Assembly (NCBI RefSeq): GCF_000443165.1 | Contig: NZ_ATJV01000058.1 | Coordinates: 1 to 41,319 of the forward strand | Reading direction: 5' to 3' | DNA length: 41,319 nucleotides | DNA from: Thauera terpenica 58Eu | Lineage (GTDB): Bacteria > Pseudomonadota > Gammaproteobacteria > Burkholderiales > Rhodocyclaceae | Shown: piece after piece, positions 1 through 8,202 of the stretch | Numbering within the stretch: the first letter of the stretch is position 1 | How the letters are laid out: each line of letters opens with the position of its first letter | Program-made: the position numbers and the translations under genes | The notes under the pieces: generated by a model | Databases searched by the model: none | What the model was told of the DNA's origin: nothing | The model's input: the letters and a program-made list of their open reading frames with translations, nothing else

Positions 1-85
1 GTTGGGTGAAGGGTTCGGATGCGTAATTATACAATTACATCAATGCGTTAGGATGGAATCCGGGCTGAGCGAACACGGATTCAGG
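1..85. other. Left edge, non-coding, small inverted repeat
   Basis: No gene is supported here. Positions 23-28 (GTAATT) and 33-38 (AATTAC) form a 6-bp inverted repeat with a 4-nt spacer, in the only AT-rich patch of this edge. It could be part of a promoter or operator for a gene left of the window, or a weak hairpin after the ImmA/IrrE gene that ends at 86. In Tn4371-type elements the integrase lies on this side, but none of it is visible. Confidence 0.3.
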
Positions 86-976
86 TTAGTCATCTGCAGT
101 TTCCTCAAGGTGACGGAATCGAGCCAATCCAACGTATTGACGCCGGGCGATACGAACATAGGTCGCCCACTGGGTACCAGGCATGACCACTCGCGTGATT
201 CCACACTTGGCAGCACGAAAAAGTCGTCCTGCTGCCAGCTCACGCTCAGGCACGAGCATGGAGGCATCCACAACCACACCTGCTGGGAGGAGCAGCAGCC
301 CGTCCTGCTCGATGTCGAGGGTCGGGGAATTCCAGTGCTGATCCGCGACTGTGAGCGGCATGGAAGTGACCTCGCCTAGCAGTTCCGTGCGGATCATCTT
401 TGGCGTAATCCGTCCAAGGCGATCACGCTGCACCTGGTTGATCATGTTGATACCGTAGGCGAGGTGATTCACCAGAGTCGCCTGCCCTACTCCGAAGTTG
501 CAGGCGATGGCGTACATATCGAGGGCTGTTGCGCGGTTCGGGTCCAAGCCCCGCTTCGCGAAGGCCTCCCGTAGGCCAAGCGTGGGCATTAAAACAAAAG
601 CCGCGAAAGCGTCAGCCAGAATTTCGTTCGGAGGGCGATCGGCGCTGCTGGCCTGATCTTCCCGCAGCTCGTCGATGGTCGAGCCGTGCCCAAAAACGTG
701 ATGCCCCAATTCATGCGCGCACGTGAAAGTTCGTCTCGCCAAAGGCCTGAGTACAGAAACATGAATGCGCGGCTTCGGCGTCCGGTCGTACATGCCCTCC
801 ATATTGATATCGTTGAAGCGCACTGCGACGTTGTGCGCCTCGCACAAGCCATAAATGCAGGTGGGACTCTTGAGATCCACGCCCGCCTTGACGCGCGCCG
901 CGATTGAAGCCTGCATGCCTTGCATCACCAGGGCTTTTCGGCCGGGGGCCGACGTAACCGAGAGCTGAGCGCTCAT
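86..976 (-). CDS. ImmA/IrrE family metallo-endopeptidase
   Basis: A 296-aa protein with a zinc-peptidase motif HELGH at residues 88-92 and a following ExxAD helix (E118 to D122) that supplies the third metal ligand, as in ImmA/IrrE (DUF955) proteases. Family members cleave or inactivate a partner XRE-type repressor, as ImmA does to ImmR of ICEBs1. The start overlaps the stop of the upstream XRE gene by 4 nt (ATGA), so the two are translationally coupled and probably form a repressor/anti-repressor pair. The C-terminal ~150 residues have no motif I recognise and may sense a signal. The substrate is inferred from context; the catalytic motif is seen directly. Confidence 0.9.
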   Translation of the reverse strand: MSAQLSVTSAPGRKALVMQGMQASIAARVKAGVDLKSPTCIYGLCEAHNVAVRFNDINMEGMYDRTPKPRIHVSVLRPLARRTFTCAHELGHHVFGHGSTIDELREDQASSADRPPNEILADAFAAFVLMPTLGLREAFAKRGLDPNRATALDMYAIACNFGVGQATLVNHLAYGINMINQVQRDRLGRITPKMIRTELLGEVTSMPLTVADQHWNSPTLDIEQDGLLLLPAGVVVDASMLVPERELAAGRLFRAAKCGITRVVMPGTQWATYVRIARRQYVGLARFRHLEETADD

Positions 977-1341
977 TTACTCACCCCTCCCTCTTCGGCA
1001 TCCGAGCTGCGCATCGACGCCAGCAGCCGCAGCAGTCGATCCAAATCGTCCGGCTTCAGCTTGCTCAGTTCGCGTGCGGCAAGCTGGAGTCGCGGGTCGT
1101 TCATCTCGAGCTGATCGGCTGTTTCTCCGAGCAGCCATGAAACGGTGACATCGTAGGTCTCCGCAAATCTCGTCAGTTCTTCTGCAGAAACACGGCGATT
1201 GCCGGCCTCGATCTCAGAAACCGTCGGCCGATGCATCTGCAGCACCTTGGCCACCTGGCCTTGCGACAGGCCTGCGGCTTTTCTGGCCTCTCGCAGACGT
1301 TCGGCGAGCGCCGAACGATGCGTGTCCGGGCTGTCTGTCAT
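973..1341 (-). CDS. XRE-family HTH transcriptional regulator
   Basis: A 122-aa protein with a cro/C1-type helix-turn-helix at about residues 12-66 (LREARKAAGLSQGQVAK, then HRPTVSEIEAGNRRVS) and a charged C-terminal tail. It overlaps the upstream small gene by 4 nt and the downstream ImmA/IrrE gene by 4 nt. It most likely represses its own operon through the inverted repeat at 1681-1697, and the downstream metallopeptidase probably relieves that repression. An antitoxin role for the coupled small protein is possible but unproven. Confidence 0.9.
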   Translation of the reverse strand: MTDSPDTHRSALAERLREARKAAGLSQGQVAKVLQMHRPTVSEIEAGNRRVSAEELTRFAETYDVTVSWLLGETADQLEMNDPRLQLAARELSKLKPDDLDRLLRLLASMRSSDAEEGGVSK

Positions 1342-1652
1342 TGCGCGCTCGCCTGCTTAGGTTCAACGACCGCCTGGGCTTCTACCAGGGCTACGACCTT
1401 TGCCACGATCTCGTCAATCGTCAGCGCAATGCTGGAATCGTCCTGCCGGAAGATGTTCACATCATTGGCGATGCTGATTCCGAGCTTCGCGCCCAGCATG
1501 CCAATGGCGACGGGCCATATCTTGCTGTCGAACTTCGGCAGTTCCTCAATAGGCTTCGTCGCGCCGCCAAGCGGTGGGCACTCAAGCTCACTCGTGGCTT
1601 GTATGTTCTGCAGCACTTCCACCAGTGTCGTCTGAACCAGAGCAGCATCCAT
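1338..1652 (-). CDS. Small hypothetical protein, first gene of the XRE/ImmA operon
   Basis: A 104-aa acidic protein I do not recognise. I start it at the ATG at 1652 because GGAGG lies 6 nt upstream. An upstream in-frame ATG would add 22 residues but would run through the inverted repeat at 1681-1697. It has no signal peptide or membrane segment. The C-terminal half (around SSIALTIDEIVAKVVALVEA) looks helical and amphipathic. Its last codons overlap the XRE gene (ATGA), so all three products should be made in fixed proportion. It may be a toxin, a sensor partner of the repressor or an effector; nothing in the sequence decides this. Confidence 0.7.
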   Translation of the reverse strand: MDAALVQTTLVEVLQNIQATSELECPPLGGATKPIEELPKFDSKIWPVAIGMLGAKLGISIANDVNIFRQDDSSIALTIDEIVAKVVALVEAQAVVEPKQASAQ

Positions 1653-1680
1653 TTGAACCTCCATGCACGCCATTACGGCC

Positions 1681-1697
1681 GGTAAGAATATCTTACC
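1681..1697. promoter_or_regulatory. Inverted repeat, probable XRE operator
   Basis: GGTAAGA-ATA-TCTTACC: perfect 7-bp arms around a 3-nt centre, lying 29-45 bp upstream of the first ATG of the small protein/XRE/ImmA operon. Size, symmetry and position fit an autoregulatory operator for the XRE protein encoded at 973-1341. No clear -35 box was identified. Confidence 0.6.
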
Positions 1698-1902
1698 ACC
1701 GCACTGGAATTGCTGCAAGCGGCAACGTGGATGCGTGGCGACGGTCGCAGGTATCCGACTCCGCCCCTGTGCCGCCTGCGCTACGCTTGGCTTGAGGAGA
1801 TGGGCGCGGCACGCACCCCTTGAGGCGTTGCGTGGCGCTGCTGCCTGCCGCTCAAATCGCGCCGATCGGCCCTAAACCGATTTCCAGAACGTTGGGCGGT
1901 AG

Positions 1903-2712
1903 CTACTTGGCTCCATCGCGTCCACGCTGACGGAGCCGCTTCACGTAAGGGCCATCGACCAGGTCTTCGACGCCCAAGTCCAGCGCGCAGCTCGCGAAGG
2001 AAGCGAGAGTGTTATCGGTGGCTTTGAAATCGTTGGGCAGTTGGCCGTGGTTGCGCCCCCTGTTCTCGTCAATGGCTGCGAGCAGCGCCTTGATGAAATC
2101 GGCGCGGGACGGACGCGACGCCATGGTAGCGGCGGCGGTCAAGGGGTCTGTGGCTTCCATGACTGCGTCCTCGGCATCGGAGGCCAGCTCTTGCAGGAAG
2201 TCGCTCAGCGATGGCCAGTACTTCAGATCGAACTGACCGTGAAGAGCATCGAGGCGCTCCTGGACATACGACGTGAAAAGGTAATTGCTCTTGGCCGCCG
2301 CCTCGATCACGTCGCACACGTGGTAGTGGGTGTCGGTGCTGAAGCCGGAGGTGTTGTGCAGATCGGAGCGCTGCTGCAGCAGGTCGGCCAGTTCTGCCGC
2401 CCTCCTCGCAATCTGCTGGTTGACGTTGCCGAGAGCGCCGCGTGCGGCACGCGCCTGCGCGATCTTCTCTGGGCTCCAGAACGCGGCGGTGCTGAGGACA
2501 AGCCCTAGAAAGACCTGCAGCGCGTGTGGATGCGCGTGGAGCTTGCCGTGCAGTTCGTCGTAGGCCTCGGTCAGCTCAATGCCACGAGCGAGGAGCCGGT
2601 TGGCAACAGCGTTCTCGCTGGGCAGGATGCGGTGCTCGATGTTGTAGCGCTTCCCCTCGATGAGGATGTTTTCGCAGATCTGCTTCGGGTTATCGGATTG
2701 GGGTGCGCTCAT
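1903..2712 (-). CDS. Hypothetical protein
   Basis: A 269-aa soluble protein of unknown function. I chose the ATG at 2712 (MSAPQSDNPKQ). A longer frame to 2757 begins with an atypical His/Arg-rich stretch. The ribosome-binding site is weak. The sequence is largely helical, with a heptad-like stretch in the middle (LADLLQQRSD, then VIEAAAKSNYLFTSYVQERL) and a basic C-terminus. There is no signal peptide, membrane helix or catalytic motif I recognise. It lies alone between the XRE/ImmA cassette and the conserved DUF932-parB leader, so it is probably accessory. Confidence 0.6.
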   Translation of the reverse strand: MSAPQSDNPKQICENILIEGKRYNIEHRILPSENAVANRLLARGIELTEAYDELHGKLHAHPHALQVFLGLVLSTAAFWSPEKIAQARAARGALGNVNQQIARRAAELADLLQQRSDLHNTSGFSTDTHYHVCDVIEAAAKSNYLFTSYVQERLDALHGQFDLKYWPSLSDFLQELASDAEDAVMEATDPLTAAATMASRPSRADFIKALLAAIDENRGRNHGQLPNDFKATDNTLASFASCALDLGVEDLVDGPYVKRLRQRGRDGAK

Positions 2713-3327
2713 GGCCTGTCTTTGATGGTGACGATGCCTGGCAGCGTATTTGACCAAGCCAGTTCTGTCGGTACCCCGGAGTCCGCCATCGAACAGGTGC
2801 TCAGGTACCCGAATGCCAATTCAGGTCTGGGCGTCCCCGGCCAAGAAGCACGGCCGGTCGCGCTGTCGTGCTGCGCATCGAGCCTCGCTGCGCGAGTCTC
2901 GCCCCTGGCGGGCTTCCATCGTTCCCTCGCTCCGCTCGGCTGACGCCTTCGGCCCGGCTTCCAGCTTCGGGCCTGCGCGCTTCGCTTGCATGCGGTCGGC
3001 ACAAAGGGATGGCCGTTGCCTGTCCAGCCATCTTTCCTGACTCCATCACCTTGCTCGCGACTGTAGCCCGCGGCCGTGTGCCGTCAAGGCGCGCAGGGCC
3101 GTGTCCTCGGCTGCGCCTGCGGGCCGCACCAACCCTGCGCTTGCCTCCTTGACGGCCCCCGTCCACGAGCTCCCTTCCGTCGCGGGCGATGAACTCAGGG
3201 AAGACGGTGGCAACGAGGCCAACCGGGTTCTTCGTGCCGACCGCACCGAACAGCCGAAAGGCTGGGCTCCGAATCTAGGAATCCGGTGTGCGGTTTCTTC
3301 AACAGCCACTTTGTCAGGAGAAAGACC
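2713..3327. other. GC-rich non-coding leader upstream of DUF932/parB
   Basis: 615 bp with no convincing gene; the open frames here look like GC-driven artefacts. It contains CTGCGCGCTTCGCTTGC at 2973-2989, which recurs exactly at 7156-7172 in the long leader of the DUF736 gene. Both copies are preceded by ACGCCTTCG (2943-2951 and 7136-7144). The stretch probably carries the DUF932-parB promoter and an untranslated leader; I could not pick a convincing promoter. Confidence 0.5.
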
Positions 3328-4155
3328 ATGCAACTCGCATCCCGTTTCGCTTCCCATTCCCCGACGCTGCGCAGCGACTACCCACTGTCCGACGACCAAA
3401 TCCGCCGCGTAGCCCCGTCCATCTTCGCGGACGCCCCTCACGAAAGCCGTTCCGAACGGTACGCCTACATCCCCACCGCCGCCGTGCTGGCAGAACTGCG
3501 CAAGGAAGGGTTTGAACCCTTCATGGCAGCGCAGACCCGCGTGCGCCATGACGAACGCCGCGACTACACCAAACACATGCTGCGCCTGCGCCATGCCAGC
3601 CAGATAAACGGCGCGGAAGCCAATGAAATCGTGCTGTTGAACTCCCATGACGGCACGAGCAGCTATCAGATGCTGGCCGGGATGTTCCGGTTTGTGTGCA
3701 GCAATGGCCTTGTCTGCGGCGACACGGTGGCCGATGTGCGCGTGCCCCACAAAGGCGACGTGGCCGGACACGTCATCGAAGGCGCTTACGAAGTGTTGAG
3801 CGGCTTCGACCGGGTGAAGGAATCCCGCGATGCCATGCGCGCCCTCACCTTGAACGATGGCGAATCCGAAGTGTTCGCCCGTGCCGCGCTGGCCCTCAAG
3901 TACGACGACCCCGACAAGCCCGCGCCCATCACGGAATCGCAAATCCTGATGCCGCGCCGCCACGACGACCGCTGCCCGGACCTGTGGAGCGTGTTCAACC
4001 GCACGCAAGAGAACCTGACACAAGGCGGCCTGCGCGGGCGCAGCGCCAACGGACGCCGCCAGCAAACCCGCCCGGTGCAGGGCATCGACCAAAACATCCG
4101 CCTCAATCGTGCGCTTTGGCTGCTGGCGGATGGCCTGCGCCAGTTGAAGGCCTGA
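3328..4155 (+). CDS. DUF932 domain-containing protein
   Basis: A 275-aa protein of the DUF932 family (related to phage/plasmid LGT_TIGR03299-type proteins), a standard gene of Tn4371-type and other ICE maintenance regions. I start at the ATG at 3328 because AGGAG lies 7 nt upstream, rather than the upstream in-frame ATG at 3286. Family-like segments include the HMLRLRH region, LLNSHDGTSSYQM and MFRFVCSNGLVCGD. Its biochemical role is unknown. It lies 79 bp upstream of the ParB gene on the same strand and is probably co-transcribed with it. Confidence 0.85.
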   Translation: MQLASRFASHSPTLRSDYPLSDDQIRRVAPSIFADAPHESRSERYAYIPTAAVLAELRKEGFEPFMAAQTRVRHDERRDYTKHMLRLRHASQINGAEANEIVLLNSHDGTSSYQMLAGMFRFVCSNGLVCGDTVADVRVPHKGDVAGHVIEGAYEVLSGFDRVKESRDAMRALTLNDGESEVFARAALALKYDDPDKPAPITESQILMPRRHDDRCPDLWSVFNRTQENLTQGGLRGRSANGRRQQTRPVQGIDQNIRLNRALWLLADGLRQLKA

Positions 4156-4234
4156 ACCCCCACGCGGCAGGGGCAGGCAGCAGCCCTTGCCGCTTCTCTC
4201 GCTGCTGCATCCCTAACCGCAAGGAGTTATCACC

Positions 4235-6295
4235 ATGAACGCCGTTACCCAAACCGAAACCCGCGCCATCGAAGCCGCCGCGCCGCTGGAAGTGGCCGAC
4301 CCGACCAAGAACCTGATTTTGGTTCCGCTCTCGCAGTTGCTGCCGCGCCGCTCCAAGCGCAACGCACGCAAGACCCCGCGCCTGTCCATCCCTGAACTGG
4401 CCGCGAGCATTGCTCGCATCGGCCTGCTGCAAAACCTCGTCGTCATCCTCGCCGCCGATGGCGAGCAATACGAAGTGGTGGCCGGCGACCGCCGCCTGAC
4501 CGCGTTGAAGCTGCTGGCGAAGAAGAAGCGCATCGTCGCCGACTACGAAGTGCCGTGCCTGCTGGTGCCCGATGCCTCGGCCCGCACCGTGAGCCTTGCC
4601 GAAAACCTGCTGCGCGAACAGATGCACCCCGCCGACCAGTTCGAGGCGTTCGCCGCGCTGGTCAAGGAAGGCCGCCCCATCGAAGACATTGCCGCCGACT
4701 TCGGCGTGTCCCCGCTGGTAGTGCAGCGCCGCTTGAAGCTGGCCAACGTCTCGTCGCGTCTGCTGGCCGACTACCGCAGCGGCAATCCGGGCGCGGTGAC
4801 GCTGGAACAGTTGATGGCCCTGACCATCACCGACGACCACGCCGCGCAGGAAGCCGCGTTCTACGGAGCGCCCGAATGGCAGCGTGGCGCATCCGCGCTG
4901 CGCGAACGCCTGACCGAACGCGAAATCGACGCCACGCATCCGCTGGTGCGCTTCGCTGGGCTGGACGCCTACACGGCGGCGGGCGGCGGCATCCGCCGCG
5001 ACCTGTTCGCGGAAGGCGATGCCGGAACCTACCTGACCGACGCAGCGCTGCTGGAAACGCTGGTGCGCGGCAAGCTGGATGCGCTGGCCGGGAACGTGCG
5101 CGCCGAGGGTTGGGCGTGGGTGGAAGCCGTGCCGCACATGAGCTACGCCGAGCGGCAGGCATTCCAGAACGCGCCGCGCCAGCGCCGCGAACCGACCGCC
5201 CGCGAAGCCCGCCGCATTGCCTCGCTGCAAAGCCGCCTCGACAAGATCGACGCCGAACTGGAAGAAGCCTACGACGCCGAGGACGAGGACAAGACCGAAG
5301 CGCTGGAACCGCGCCGTGAACAGGTCGCCGGGGAACTGCAAGCCGTAGAGGAAGCCTTGCAGGGCTACGCCCCGGACGTGCGCGCCGTGGCCGGTGCCAT
5401 CGTCACGCTCGACCGTGAGGGAGAAGCCGTGATTCATCGCGGGCTGCTGCGCGAAGCCGAAGCCAAGGCGCTGCGCACGCTGGAGCGCTTGCGGCAGGGT
5501 TTCGGCAGCGCAGAAGGCGAAGCCGGGAACGACGACGAAGGCGAGGACGCCGAGCAGCCCAAGGCCGCGAGCCTGTCCGACCGGCTGGCGCAGCGGTTGA
5601 GCGCCCACCGCACCGCCGCGCTGCAAATCGAAGTCGCCCGGCATCCGCACGTCGCGCTCGCCGCGCTGGTGCATGGCATGGTGCAGACCGTCTTGCAGGA
5701 CAGCCACTACGGCCACGACCTGCCGCTGGGCGTGCGCCTCACGGCGCAAGACCGGCTGGAAGGCATGGCCCCGGACTGGCCGGAATCGCCTGCCGCCGTG
5801 GCGCTGCTCGAACTGCAACAGGTAGCCGGCGAAGCCTTGCCGGAGGACAGCGCCGAACTGTTCGCCGCGCTGCTGGCGAAGTCGCAAGACGAACTGGTGC
5901 GGCTGCTGGCCGTGTGCGTGGCTTCCACGGTGGACGTGGTGACGCCCCGTGCCACGCCGCACCAGCCCGGCGAGGAACTGGCGCAGGCCGTGGGCCTCGA
6001 CATGGCCGCATGGTGGAAGCCGACCGCAGAAGGCTACTTCAAGCACGTTTCCAAGGCTGTGATTCTGGATGCCGTGGGCGCGTTTGCACCGGAATCCGTC
6101 ACCCGGCTGGCGAAACTCAAGAAGGCCGACATTGCCAGCGAGGCCGAGCGGCTGGCCGATGGCACGGGCTGGATGCCCGCTATCTTCAAGGCCGCAAGCC
6201 CGCAGGATGCCGCGCAGGAGGAAAGCTCGGAGCAGGAAGCCCCGGAGGATGCCGAAGCAATGGCGGATGAACCCGCCGAGGCGCTGGCCGCTTGA
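4235..6295 (+). CDS. parB: ParB/RepB/Spo0J-family protein (long, ICE-type)
   Basis: A 686-aa protein. The N-terminal ParB domain (about residues 26-180) holds the nucleotide-binding motifs GDRR (84-87) and ENLLREQMHP (123-132), then a helix-turn-helix (about 149-170). The C-terminal ~500 residues are long, acidic and partly coiled-coil (around SLQSRLDKIDAELEEAYDAE), making it about twice the length of chromosomal ParB. The ATG follows AAGGAG at 9 nt spacing. The family binds centromere-like sites and uses CTP. Here it would stabilise the excised element together with ParA at 11682, although the two genes are not adjacent. Confidence 0.9.
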   Translation: MNAVTQTETRAIEAAAPLEVADPTKNLILVPLSQLLPRRSKRNARKTPRLSIPELAASIARIGLLQNLVVILAADGEQYEVVAGDRRLTALKLLAKKKRIVADYEVPCLLVPDASARTVSLAENLLREQMHPADQFEAFAALVKEGRPIEDIAADFGVSPLVVQRRLKLANVSSRLLADYRSGNPGAVTLEQLMALTITDDHAAQEAAFYGAPEWQRGASALRERLTEREIDATHPLVRFAGLDAYTAAGGGIRRDLFAEGDAGTYLTDAALLETLVRGKLDALAGNVRAEGWAWVEAVPHMSYAERQAFQNAPRQRREPTAREARRIASLQSRLDKIDAELEEAYDAEDEDKTEALEPRREQVAGELQAVEEALQGYAPDVRAVAGAIVTLDREGEAVIHRGLLREAEAKALRTLERLRQGFGSAEGEAGNDDEGEDAEQPKAASLSDRLAQRLSAHRTAALQIEVARHPHVALAALVHGMVQTVLQDSHYGHDLPLGVRLTAQDRLEGMAPDWPESPAAVALLELQQVAGEALPEDSAELFAALLAKSQDELVRLLAVCVASTVDVVTPRATPHQPGEELAQAVGLDMAAWWKPTAEGYFKHVSKAVILDAVGAFAPESVTRLAKLKKADIASEAERLADGTGWMPAIFKAASPQDAAQEESSEQEAPEDAEAMADEPAEALAA

Positions 6296-6309
6296 CCCGC
6301 GCTGAAGGC

Positions 6310-6345
6310 AAGCGCCCCGGCCTCGACCGGGGCGCTTCGCTTTGT
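6310..6345 (+). terminator. Terminator-like hairpin after parB
   Basis: AGCGCCCCGG (6311-6320), loop CCTCGA, CCGGGGCGCT (6327-6336): a perfect 10-bp stem 15 nt after the parB stop, followed by a weak T-rich stretch (TCGCTTTG). It probably ends the DUF932-parB transcript. Confidence 0.65.
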
Positions 6346-6460
6346 GTGGTGGCGCACCGAGACGAAGGAATAACCGCGATCAGCACCGCGCCCTGGGCGC
6401 GGTGGACGCGAAATCCGGGTGCGACAGTGGCCGCGCCCGGTGTTCAAGGCCCAATAGCCG

Positions 6461-6504
6461 AATTAAAACGCCGCCGCCTTCGCGCTGGCTCAGGCGGCGG
6501 CGTT
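6461..6504 (-). terminator. Rho-independent terminator of the GNAT gene
   Basis: A perfect 12-bp stem formed by 6493-6504 and 6467-6478 (AACGCCGCCGCC read on the minus strand), followed on that strand by TTAATT. The upstream arm includes the last codons of the acetyltransferase gene. It faces the parB terminator, as expected between convergent genes. Confidence 0.8.
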
Positions 6505-7008
6505 GAAGGCATCGCTGTAGTGCGCGATGCCTTCCGGCACTGTCCCATGCAGGGCCAGCGCCATGAAATAGCCGGGCAGCACGCCCGGCAGTTGCAAGCC
6601 CGCATGGGCCTGGAAGCCAAAGCGCGTGTAGTACGTTGGATCGCCCAGCAGCACGCAGCCTGCGGCCTGCATAGCCCGCAGTTCAGACAGCGCCTGTTCC
6701 ATCAGGCGCGAACCGATGCCTTGCCCCTGCCTTGGCAGCAGGACGGAGATCGGCCCCAACCCATACCAGCCCTCGGTCTTTCGCCCGTGCTCATGGGTGA
6801 TCGTTACTGGCGACAGCGCGACGTGACCGACGACGCGCCCATGTTCTTCGGCCACGATGGAAAGCGTCAGTTCGTTGGCGGCACGCAAGGCGCGCACGAT
6901 GAATTGCTCGGTGTGGCTGGTGTGTGGTGCATCAGCGAACGCGGCGATGGTCACGGCCTCGATGGCGGCAATGTCGTCCGGGGTTTCGTGTCGGAGCTGG
7001 AGGGTCAT
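6490..7008 (-). CDS. GNAT family N-acetyltransferase
   Basis: A 172-aa GNAT-fold enzyme of the YhbS type (COG3153). It carries the acetyl-CoA pyrophosphate-binding loop RQGQGIG after strand beta-4 (GLGPISVLLP) and the usual ending region GDPTYYTRFGFQ. I chose the ATG at 7008 (MTLQLRHETP); a longer frame to 7119 adds Arg/Ala-rich sequence that does not fit the family. The substrate is unknown. It is transcribed towards parB and has its own strong terminator, so it forms a separate unit within the backbone region. Confidence 0.88.
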   Translation of the reverse strand: MTLQLRHETPDDIAAIEAVTIAAFADAPHTSHTEQFIVRALRAANELTLSIVAEEHGRVVGHVALSPVTITHEHGRKTEGWYGLGPISVLLPRQGQGIGSRLMEQALSELRAMQAAGCVLLGDPTYYTRFGFQAHAGLQLPGVLPGYFMALALHGTVPEGIAHYSDAFNAAA

Positions 7009-7824
7009 GGGCTTGTCTTCGATTGCTTCCTGAAAATATAGAACAGCCTGGGCGTGTCGGCGCACTGCGCCGCCGGGCTTTCGGGCTGCGCCCCGTGCCG
7101 CCTTTGCCGTCACGGCCATTCGGCTTCAATCCCTCACGCCTTCGCGCCTGCGGCGCTGCGCGCTTCGCTTGCCTCCAGGGGAAAGTCCTGCGGGCTATCC
7201 CCGCCGCGCGATGCTTGGCGCCCCTCGATGACGCCGAACCGGCTGCGCCGGATCGGCCCGGCCAGCGCCCCGCCGCGATGGGCGGGGCGCTGGCGAACAC
7301 GCTGGCGCTCGCTGCGGCAGGTTGTGCAGGTGCGTGCCGTCCTCAACGCTGGCGGTTCCTGCCCATCACGTCACGAAGGACGGTTCACGGACAACCCGCC
7401 CGGCATCGCTATGGAGCTTCCACGCCACGCCTCAAGAGCGGCGCCGCAAGGTGCGGCGGGGGCGTTCTCGCCTGTCGTCGGGTGGTTGACCTGGCCCGCG
7501 TCAGTGGGCGAGCCGGAGAAGCCTTCGTGCGGGGATGCCGAGCCGGCCCCATCTCCTTTCGGAGCGGTCCGGCCCAAGGCGTCCTTGTCTCGTTGTGAAT
7601 CCTGGCGGTGGCGCGGCTGCGCCTCGGGCTTCATGGCTGCAACCGTCCGGCGAAAACAATTTCCCCTGCGCTGCGCGCATTCCTCGCGGGCCAAATTCTT
7701 TTCGCCTCCCGGCTCTCCACTGCGTTGCGACCGCAAGCGGTGCAGCCAGCCCGTCCCCCGCCGGCCGGATCACAACAAGGACGCGATGGGCGCGAACCTT
7801 GTTCAACCGAAAGGAGAAAACATC
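7009..7824. other. Long GC-rich untranslated region upstream of DUF736
   Basis: 816 bp without a supported gene. An open frame from 7054 runs into DUF736, but its N-terminal 257 residues are low-complexity Arg/Pro/Ala and match no family I know. The stretch holds a perfect 14-bp hairpin at 7261-7294 and the 17-bp repeat at 7156-7172 shared with the leader at 2973-2989. It probably contains the DUF736 promoter and a long structured 5' leader. Confidence 0.5.
7261..7294. repeat. Perfect hairpin, inverted copy of the post-DUF736 hairpin
   Basis: Arms 7261-7274 and 7281-7294 pair over 14 bp with a 6-nt loop GCGATG. The inner 28 bp (7264-7291) are exactly the reverse complement of 8147-8174, the hairpin just after the DUF736 gene. 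There is no T-run on either side, so it is not a typical terminator. The pair brackets about 880 bp including DUF736. Confidence 0.6.
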
Positions 7825-8139
7825 ATGGCCAACATCGGCACCTTCACCACCGACAAAGACGGCTTCACCGGCACGCTTCGCACCCTGACGCTCAACGTCA
7901 AGGTCAAGCTGGTTCCCAACGACAAGGGCAGCAGCGAGAACGCCCCCGATTTCCGCCTCCAGGCCGCCAGCCACGACATCGGCGCGGCGTGGAAGAAGAC
8001 CAGCGAGGCTGGGCGCGAGTACCTGTCCGTGACCCTCGATGACCCTTCGTTCCCGGCAGCGGTCTATGCCCGCCTGATCGAAGGTGAGGACGGCACGCAC
8101 GACCTGATCTGGTCGCGCAGCAAGCCCCAAGCGGCGTGA
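7825..8139 (+). CDS. DUF736 family protein
   Basis: A 104-aa protein with the DUF736 signature MANIGTFT, then [19 protein letters not shown] and DFRLQA, ending [17 protein letters not shown]. It is a small conserved protein of Tn4371-type and related ICEs and plasmids, with unknown biochemical role. The ATG at 7825 follows AAGGAG at 8 nt spacing, which decides it over the long upstream frame. It is monocistronic, followed by two hairpins at 8147-8193. The strong ribosome-binding site and its own structured leader suggest high expression. Confidence 0.9.
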   Translation: MANIGTFTTDKDGFTGTLRTLTLNVKVKLVPNDKGSSENAPDFRLQAASHDIGAAWKKTSEAGREYLSVTLDDPSFPAAVYARLIEGEDGTHDLIWSRSKPQAA

Positions 8140-8146
8140 CCGCCGC

Positions 8147-8193
8147 AGCGCCCCGCCCATCGCGGCGGGGCGCTGTGCTGCTAATAGCAGCAC
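8147..8193 (+). terminator. Tandem hairpins after DUF736
   Basis: The first stem is AGCGCCCCGCC (8147-8157) with 8164-8174, loop CATCGC. The second is GTGCTGCT (8175-8182), AAT, AGCAGCAC (8186-8193). The pair lies between DUF736 and the convergent XRE gene and probably ends transcription from one or both sides, although a T-run is lacking. Confidence 0.6.
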
Positions 8194-8202
8194 ATCACCG
8201 CA

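Noticed and set aside
3046-4092. 348-aa minus-strand frame opposite the DUF932 gene
   Set aside because: It is antisense to a well-recognised DUF932 gene, has no family features, and is typical of GC-rich shadow frames.
4103-6046. 647-aa minus-strand frame opposite parB
   Set aside because: It mirrors the ParB coding frame; the composition is dominated by Arg/Gly/Gln/His and there is no ribosome-binding site or motif.
7054-7824. Open frame giving DUF736 a 257-residue N-terminal extension
   Set aside because: The extension is low-complexity Arg/Pro/Ala sequence of a GC-rich frame. AAGGAG at 8 nt from the internal ATG at 7825 and the family's ~104-aa length support the short form.
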